Positions 58,301 through 64,000 of a stretch of 64,000 nt of DNA are shown in pieces. The position numbers were made by a program, and so were the translations under genes. The stretch spans positions 10,285,001 to 10,349,000 of the forward strand of contig NC_133943.1 of NCBI RefSeq assembly GCF_031877795.1, in the 5' to 3' direction. Source of the stretch: Strix aluco. Lineage: Eukaryota > Chordata > Aves > Strigiformes > Strigidae. The first letter of the stretch is position 1, and each line of letters opens with the position of its first letter. The notes beneath the pieces were generated by a model that saw only the letters and a list, made by a program, of their open reading frames with translations, searched no databases and was not told where the DNA came from.

Positions 58301-60601
58301 CTGCACCCATGGGTGCCTCTGCCCTGCCACCGCAGGGGGGGGATGACGTGGTGGCAGGTACATGGTGACGTGCATTTGACAGCTCATGGCCGGGTTGGCG
58401 TGGGGCAGGAGCAGGGGCGGTGCTGGGGTGCTGGTCCCCCCTCCATGTGGGCAGCCCCCCCCACGCCACCCCCTCTCCCTTGTCCGCAGGCAGCCAGTCG
58501 GACGCCTACCGCAAGGCCTCAGCAGCGGGCTGCAGCCCCTGCGAGTCCAGCCCGGCCGCCACGCCGCTGGGCGAGCCGGGCACCCGCGCGTCGGGTGACG
58601 AGACGCCGGCAACGCCCAAAGGTGGGCGCAGGGCTGGCGCTGCCGGCCCCTGCCTGGGGCTGCCCGGGCACATCCCCGTGGTTCCCTGCAACGCATTCCC
58701 CCTCCCCCGCAGCCCCCTCAACTCCTCTGCATCTCCCGCTGCAGCCCTGGTGCCGCAGCCCTGCCAACCTCCCTTGCATCGCTCAGTTGCATCTGTGCTG
58801 TCCCGTCTGCATCCCTCGGTGCAGCCCCCGCCGTCTCCGCTGTGTCCCCCAGCACATCCCCGCCGTATCCGCTGCTCTGCGTCGGTGCATCCCCGCCGCC
58901 TCTGCTGCATCCCCCCAGCGCAGCCCCGCCGTCATTATTGCATCCTCGCTGTCTCCAGTGCATTTTCTAACACCAGTGCACCCCTGCTGTCTCTGCTGCA
59001 CCCCCCCTGCATCCCCCCCATCTCCAGTGCATTGCCCCAGCCAGTGCATCTCCACCAGCACCAGTGCACCCCCCCTGCTCTGTACATGCCCCCCATCTCT
59101 GCAGCATCCCCCCAGTGCAGCCCCTGTCTCTGCTGCATCCCCCAGTGTGACTCTGCCCTATCTGCGCCATCCCCCAGTATGTCCCTGCCAGTGTTGTTGC
59201 TTCCCTCCCTCCGTGCACCCCCACCGTCCCGCTGCAGCCCCAGTGCATCCCTGCCAGCTCTGCTGCAGTCCCCATGTGTCCCTGCTGTGTCCCCACTGGC
59301 CCCTTTCCATCCTCTGGTGCATCCCAGCTTCCCTTCTGCATCTTCCCAGTGCAGGCCCCCTCCCCGGGCCCTCCACATCCCCCTGTGCCTCCCAGCTACT
59401 CCCCCCACCCCAGCAGGACCTGGTGTCCCCCCACAAGGTGATCTCACCTTATCCCCCACCTCCATGTCCCCCAGTCCCCTGGTGTGTGCCATCAGTCTGC
59501 TCCCTGCCCAGCCACTCCCACCCATCCCCTCCCCGCAGCATCTCCTCGCTGTGCCCAGCCCAAAGGATGCCCCCCCCCCCCCCCCATCCCCCACCAGCTG
59601 CAGCCCTGTCCCTGGGTGTCCCCCAGCTCAGGACAAGGGGGTTCTGTCCCCACTGACTGCCATCCCCCCCCTTGCAGACTCCCCCAGCCCCAGCGCCCAG
59701 GAGGCCGGGCCGGCCACCTCCGAGCAGCACTGGCCGTTCCCAGGGCCCGAGGACAAGGCCACCGAGCCCCCCGGGGACGAGCCCAGCCCCAGGCCAGTGT
59801 GGACAACGGGGGGTGACGCCCTGGGGGACCTGGTGACCCTGGAACCCGCCGAGCCCTCCCCACCACCCGCAGCTGCTGAGCCCCAGCCCGGGGGGGCCTC
59901 CAACCCCGAGAGCCTCATCGACCTGTGGCAGAGTGACGGGGCGACCCCCCCTGCTGCCTGGCCCCTGCCTGCCACCCCCTGTTCCTGAGGGCACCCCGGC
60001 CACACTGCCCGACGAGGGGGCCCTGCTGAGCCTGGACGAGCTGCCTGAGCCCCCTGCCACCTTCTGTGATGCGGAGCAGGAGGAGGAGGCAGCCAGTGGG
60101 GGGGACCCCCACCCCCGGGGGCTCGGCTGCCAGCGTGCCCCCCAGGAGGACACCCCGGGCCGAGAGACCCCCCCTATCACCAACGGGGAGATGGCCCCCA
60201 AAGATGGGACGCCAGGTCGTGGGGAGCAGGTGAGCATCTTCGGGGGGGGGGGGGTGGAGTTGGGGGGGTGATGAGGTGGCTGGGGGGGGGCGGTCCTTAC
60301 CACCTGCCCCCCCCCCATCTCAGGCCAGCGAGGGCTACTTCAGCCAGTCCCAGGAGGAGGAGGTGCCCCCCACCGAGGAGCCGTCGGCCAAAGCCCCCCA
60401 GCCCATCTTCTACAACAAGCCCCCAGGTGAGTGGGGATGGTGAGGGGGAGGGTGTGTGTGTGTGTGTGTGTGTGTCTGTCCCTCTGTGGGACACCCCCAC
60501 TGCCCTGACCCCCCCCTCCCTGTGCCCCAGAGATCGACATCACATGCTGGGATGCAGACCCCCTGCCCGAGGAAGAGGAGAGCTTCGGGGGGGGCCTGTA
60601 A
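49326..60601 (+). CDS. DBN1: DBN1, drebrin, actin-binding neuronal protein
   Basis: Exons: 49326-49411, 54261-54316, 54416-54528, 54709-54783, 54862-55008, 55173-55250, 55350-55495, 55667-55730, 55866-55925, 56082-56196, 57391-57528 (drebrin A only), 58490-58621, 59678-60229, 60324-60426 and 60531-60601. The predicted drebrin A is about 644 aa if one frame break is discounted. The ADF-H domain (~3-134) includes [27 protein letters not shown] and [14 protein letters not shown] Glu/Arg coiled coil (~175-255) binds F-actin. The tail holds SLIDLW, the Homer-ligand-like PPATF in [22 protein letters not shown] and the conserved end [19 protein letters not shown]. Frame is lost between SLIDLW and DELPEPP, near a C7 run at 59945-59951; both sides are conserved, so an assembly error is likeliest. 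Intron 7 appears to be GC-AG (donor 55496). Confidence 0.94.
52435..53228. other. Assembly gap (794 N) in DBN1 intron 1
   Basis: A run of unknown bases. The sequence just left of it (52380-52434) is AT-rich for this window and looks like an edge of a non-coding element. Nothing can be said of the content. Confidence 0.99.
53500..53735 (+). promoter_or_regulatory. DBN1: Cluster of RFX X-box-like motifs in DBN1 intron 1
   Basis: Three inverted-repeat motifs of the RFX type occur in 236 bases: GTTGCCATGGCGAT (53500-53513), GTTGCCTAGCAAC (53525-53537, a full palindrome) and GTTTCCAAGGAAC (53723-53735). RFX factors act on ciliary and neuronal enhancers. Location in the first intron of a neuronal gene suggests an enhancer; this is inference. 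Confidence 0.5.
56825..57121 (+). repeat. DBN1: GTGCCGTGGG minisatellite in DBN1 intron 10
   Basis: Imperfect units of about 10-15 bases of the type GTGCCGTGGGGCT or GTGCTGTGGGTT repeat more than fifteen times. The array ends 270 bases before the drebrin A exon. Confidence 0.8.
57391..57528 (+). CDS. DBN1: Drebrin A-specific exon of DBN1 (46 codons)
   Basis: This 138-nt exon encodes [20 protein letters not shown] then [20 protein letters not shown], matching the 46-residue insert that distinguishes adult neuronal drebrin A from embryonic drebrin E in mammals. It enters and leaves in phase 1, so skipping keeps frame. The donor must be the GTAGGT after CCCAT (57529); the overlapping GTAGCT four bases later would break frame. 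The acceptor is a CAGCAG tandem. Joining to 58490 restores the PCS junction seen in human. Confidence 0.9.
57745..58080 (+). repeat. DBN1: Degenerate ~30-50 bp repeat downstream of the drebrin A exon
   Basis: The phrase CTGTGCCCGTGGGACAGA followed by GGGG..CAGGGCAG recurs about eight times with variable spacing inside the intron after the drebrin A exon. It generates long spurious open frames on both strands. Confidence 0.7.
58740..59400 (+). repeat. DBN1: C-rich CTGCATCCCCCCAGTGCAG-type repeat in the DBN1 intron before exon 59678
   Basis: About 660 bases of imperfect repeats of a 25-45 base theme (CTCTGCTGCATCCCCC, CAGTGCA) give strong strand asymmetry, with almost all purines on the minus strand. 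It lies between coding exons 58490-58621 and 59678-60229. Confidence 0.7.
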
Positions 60602-61014
60602 GTCCGGGCCCCGCTGCCGGCGCAGGCAGCCCACCCCGGCCAGCGCAGGGCGTGAGGGGGCCACAGCCGGGGGCCGGGTCCCCCCCTCACCCTGCCGGGG
60701 CCCTGCAGGATGAGGCCTCTGGGTGGGGGCCACCCCGCTGCGCCCCCGCTCTGGGGCATCTTTTAGAGCCTCCTCTCTGCCTCCTCTCTTTTTTAAGTTG
60801 TCGGTAGGAGCCGTGTCAGCCCCCCAGCCCCCCCCTTAGCAGTCCCCCCCTCGCTGCCCCAGAGCCCTTTCGGGGGGGGGGACACATACACGCTCGCATC
60901 CCCTGCCCGGCTGTGGGACAGGGTCCTCGTTCTCTTCGTGCCCCCCCGGGAGCCCCCCAGTACTTTGCACGAGTTCAAAAAAAAAAAAGGATAATAATAA
61001 TAAATGAATATGGC

Positions 61015-61020
61015 AATAAA
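61015..61020 (+). terminator. DBN1: DBN1 proximal poly(A) signal (AATAAA)
   Basis: AATAAA lies 414 bases after the DBN1 stop, following an A-run and ATA repeats. It could give a short 3' UTR form. Confidence 0.6.
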
Positions 61021-61238
61021 GTGACCTGACCGAGGCGAGGCTGCGGCCAGCGGCGCCCCCCCCAAACCCCGGCAGGGAGCTGGTGTGGGGCTTTTACCCT
61101 CCCCCCACTCCTTCCTTGCCGGGACCCCCCCCCCTCCCTCCCCCCCCGCTTGGCCCCTGCTTGGCCCTTCTTCCCCCCCCTACGGTAACTGTTTTTGGAA
61201 AGCACAAGTTCTGTACCGGCGGTGTGCTCATGTCTGTT

Positions 61239-61248
61239 AATAAATAAA
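61239..61248 (+). terminator. DBN1: DBN1 distal poly(A) signal (overlapping AATAAATAAA)
   Basis: Two overlapping AATAAA hexamers occur in TGTTAATAAATAAAGCGAC, a context I recall as resembling the end of mammalian DBN1 3' UTRs. The preceding ACTGTTTTTGGAAAGCAC also looks conserved. The site is about 135 bases from the opposing PRR7 signal. Confidence 0.85.
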
Positions 61249-61382
61249 GCGACTCCCACAGGGGCTGCAGCCTGCTGAGGGGGGGCCAGGGAGGCCAGGG
61301 GCTGGGGAGGGGGGTCCTGCCGCCACCTCGGGGGAGTTCCCATGACGCCAGCCCGCCGGGAGGCGAACCTGAGCCACAAACT

Positions 61383-61388
61383 TTTATT
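61383..61388 (-). terminator. PRR7: PRR7 poly(A) signal (AATAAA)
   Basis: TTTATT on the plus strand reads AATAAA on the minus strand, 237 bases past the PRR7 stop. It converges tail-to-tail with DBN1. Confidence 0.85.
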
Positions 61389-61625
61389 CTCAAACTGTAA
61401 CAAACAAAAAATTTAAGAAACAGAGCAGAGTCCGGGTCCCCAGCGCCCCCGGCCATGGGGGGGCCGGCGGGGGCCAGACGGGGAACCAGCCCCTTCCGCA
61501 CCGGCGGCGATGGCCCGCGCCGGGGCGGGCGTCCCCGGGGTGACGCGGGCAACCGAAACCACCCCCCTCACCCCGGTGCCGGAGGGGTACCGGCGGTGAG
61601 GTCCGGGGGTCCCCCGGGGCCGCCG

Positions 61626-62449
61626 TTAGACAGCGGTAGTCCTGCCGAAGAGGGGCATGGAGACCGGGAGGTGCCAGGGTCCCGGCTCGTAGGTGTCCCT
61701 GCTGCTGAGCTCCGAGTCCGTCCAGCTGGGAAACATGCGGGGGGAGCACTCTGCCTGCAGGTAGAGGTCCGGGCAGGCAGGGCCGGGGCTGGCCGAGCGG
61801 GGCAGGTGCAGCGCCGAACCGTAGCCGGCGTCCAGGAAAAGGGGTTTGTAGCTGGGGGGCTGCTCCTGCTTCTCCAGCCGCTCGTGGCTCAGGAAAGGGG
61901 CGTTGATTTTGCGGTAGAGCCCCCGCGTGTCCATCAGCACCTCGCTGTACGGCGGGGGGGGCTCCGCCATCAGCAGCGCCTCTTCGTAGCACGGCGGCTT
62001 TGACAGGTCCGACTCTGCAAGGCAAAACCCCCCCCCGGACCCCCGTTGCCATCAGCGCTGCACCCCGGCTCTTGGGCCGTATCCCCCCCTCCCAAGAAAG
62101 GGGGTGGCACACACGCTCCGGGGATGCAGAGAGCCCCTCCCTGCTCCTTACCGTGCCGGCAGCTCCAGGGCCGGGGGGGCGGGATGTGGTGGGGGTGATG
62201 ATGGTGGGGCTCGAGGCGGAGGCGGTGGGGAATGGCGATGCCGGGGGGGCTGCCCCCGTAACCCTCGTAGTGCAGCGGCTCCAGCTCCAGCGCGCGCAGG
62301 CTCTGCTCCCGCAGCCGCTCCTCCTGCTGCCGCTTCACCCGCCGCCGCAGGTAGCTGCAGAAGCAGCACAGCAGCACGATGAGCCCCCAGATGAGCCAGA
62401 AGCCCGCGAAGCAGGTGAGGAAGGTGTAGGTGCCCTGGGACATCACCAT
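61626..62449 (-). CDS. PRR7: PRR7, proline-rich transmembrane adaptor
   Basis: Two coding exons on the minus strand, 62152-62449 and 61626-62014, give 228 aa (human 274). After a very short extracellular N terminus there is one membrane span ([20 protein letters not shown]), then [15 protein letters not shown] as a stop-transfer. A His-rich stretch ([12 protein letters not shown]) is much shorter than in mammals and explains most of the length difference. Conserved PY motifs are PPPPYSE and [10 protein letters not shown]; Tyr-containing KPPCYEEA and RGLYRK may be phosphorylated. The end GRTTAV is a class I PDZ ligand, in keeping with the PSD-95 and NMDA-receptor association known for PRR7. 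The GRK6 side of this gene block should lie to the right, beyond the window. Confidence 0.95.
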
Positions 62450-64000
62450 CTTGGCTGCCGGCCCCGGGGGGAGGCCCCTGCCTCTCCCTGCCCTCGGGGT
62501 GGGGGACGGGATGCTCAGGGCGGCGGCAGGGCCAGGGCAGGACCCGATGCTGTCAGGGCCGCCGAGGGCATCTCCCCGGGTCGTGCCCGGCGGCGTTTCC
62601 TCAGGCCCACGGGGCGCCCGCTGTCAGGGGTCCGTCCTCGCCATGGAGCCGGGGGGGGGGCTGGAGCGGGTGGGTCAGGCCTGGGTGCGCTGGGCGGGCG
62701 GCGGGGCAGGGGGTCGGCAGGGCGGGCGGCGGGGGGACGGGGCCGGCGGGGTCCCGCTGCCCATCGCTGGGAGGGGGCCGCTGGGGTGGGGGCCCTGCAA
62801 CGAGACAGACGCGAGCGTGAGCGTGGCGGGGACGCGGCCGCCCCGTTCCTATGGCGACTCGCTCCACATGCGCAGCGGCGCCCGCAGCCGGCGGGGAGCC
62901 GTGCATGGCCCCACGCGCGCCCCCCGCCGTCGCACCCACGGCTGCAAACCCGCACCCCCCCACCCCCAGCACCCTGTCACGGCGCTGCCGGGCACCCCAG
63001 GGCGGGAGATGGATGCTGCGGCCCTGTGGCATCGACACCTTCAACATCGCGGAGCATCCGCTGGCACCCCCCCCACTGCTGCCCACCCAGCGCACCCCAA
63101 ATCAGCTGTAGAGCCCAGGCAGCTCGGCCCCCCCGCACCATCCCACCGCAGGGTGCCCCGTGGGGGGGGAGAGGAGGGACGCGCGGAGCCGGCGGCTGCC
63201 TGCGGCACGTGGCGCTCGCAGGAGCACGTGCAGCGCGGCCATCGCTGGCCTCGCAGCCACCGGGGAGACGCAGGAATGGTGGCACCTCGGCACGGTGATG
63301 CAGGTGGTGGCGATGGGAACTGTCACCCCTGCCAGGTCCCTGCCTTTAGGCTGGGTGACAGCGGGGTCACATCCAGCTGAACACAGGGATAGTGCGTGCC
63401 AGGGGGGGGCCGTGCACATCAGTGACGGGGGAGCAGCACCCATGGGTGCTCGCAGGCAGGCACGTAAGCACCCGTCAGGAGGATTATTGTGGTGGTGTGG
63501 GAGAAAAGGGCTCGCCAGCGGGAAGGAGGGCGAGTGCCGGAGCGGCAGCGGCCGAGGGCAGGGTGACCACGGAGGCACCATCGCTCCCATGTGCCTCCAC
63601 TCGGCGAAGGGGTGCGGGGTCCCGGGCAGGGCCGCGCTGCCGGCGAGGGGACCACGGCAGGGCCACCGGGTGCCGAGGGGGCTGGCGGGGCAGCGGGGCC
63701 GGAGGGCCGAGCCCAGCCGGAAGGAAGGAGGGATGGGGGGAGGAAGGGGCCGGGAGCCCGGGCCACGCTCCGGCGGGCAGCCGGGGCCGCTCCGTCGCGC
63801 AGACAAAAGCGGGGGCAGGGGCAGCGTCGGGATGGGGGTCTCTGGGGAGGGGGTGCCCCTTCCTGGGGCGCCCCAAGCCGTCACCGCCGCCCGGCAAAGG
63901 GCAGCTCGGTGCAGGCTGAGCTCGCCGGCCCCGCCTGCAACAGGATCCCCGCCGGCAGCCTGGGCATCCCCGGGGAGGGGGGGGGCACCGTGCGGGGAGG
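62450..64000. other. PRR7 5' flank, no gene recognised
   Basis: The first ~400 bases are a CpG-rich 5' UTR/promoter of PRR7. From about 62850 to the right edge the sequence is GC-rich without recognisable conserved coding exons, poly(A) signals or repeats. Human synteny would predict GRK6 next, but I find no GRK6 exon here. Confidence 0.5.

Noticed and set aside
57384-58469. A 361-codon minus-strand open frame opposite the drebrin A exon
   Set aside because: It is the complement of the GTGCCCGTGGG-type repeat and the drebrin A exon; it has low-complexity composition and no domain.
58420-59988. A 522-codon open frame on the plus strand
   Set aside because: Only its two ends are real DBN1 exons (58490-58621 and 59678 onward). 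The Cys/Ser/Pro-rich middle is intronic repeat, bounded by good splice sites.
62850-64000. Search for GRK6 exons expected from human synteny
   Set aside because: No kinase, RGS-domain or C-terminal GRK6 peptide could be read in any frame. The gene presumably lies beyond the right edge.

Overview
This window reads as a stretch of vertebrate nuclear DNA, most likely from a bird microchromosome. The genes are split into many small exons with canonical GT-AG sites, introns are very short, GC content is extreme with long G/C runs, and I see almost no interspersed repeats. Every protein recognised here is a clear vertebrate orthologue. Gene content matches human 5q35.3, but block order differs. The exact species cannot be fixed from the sequence alone.

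Layout, left to right. RAB24 (minus strand, cut by the left edge) and PRELID1 (plus) are divergent across a 235-bp promoter with three ETS/GABP sites. PRELID1 converges on MXD3 (minus). Next is a 13-exon minus-strand gene for a short LST2/ZFYVE28-like FYVE protein that I do not place at this position in human. A 2.4-kb spacer with a degenerate ~250-bp tandem repeat leads to a plus-strand run: FAM193B, DDX41, DOK3, PDLIM7 and DBN1. PRR7 (minus) converges on DBN1. The last 1.5 kb is PRR7 5' flank with no gene that I can support. A 794-bp assembly gap (52435-53228) lies in DBN1 intron 1.

What stands out. PDLIM7 carries a tandem quadruplication of the two-exon cassette encoding its DUF4749/ZM-like internal segment. 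Each copy is exactly 155 + 37 nt, phase-compatible with its neighbours, open and flanked by intact splice sites, so the predicted protein is 653 aa instead of about 460. A candidate 39-nt third cassette exon recurs between copies. A 21-nt micro-exon upstream would truncate the protein to a PDZ-only form. DBN1 keeps the neuron-specific drebrin A exon, flanked by minisatellites, and has one reading-frame break at a C7 run in its last large exon that looks like an assembly error.

How the genes relate. They are mostly independent housekeeping or tissue-specific genes held together by old synteny: PRELID1 (mitochondrial lipid transfer), RAB24 (atypical Rab), MXD3 (MYC-network repressor), LST2-like (endosomal EGFR signalling in the family), DDX41 (RNA helicase and nucleic-acid sensor), DOK3 (immune adaptor), PDLIM7 and DBN1 (actin cytoskeleton), and PRR7 (synaptic/immune membrane adaptor). 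The FAM193B-to-PRR7 block is inverted relative to RAB24-PRELID1-MXD3 when compared with human.
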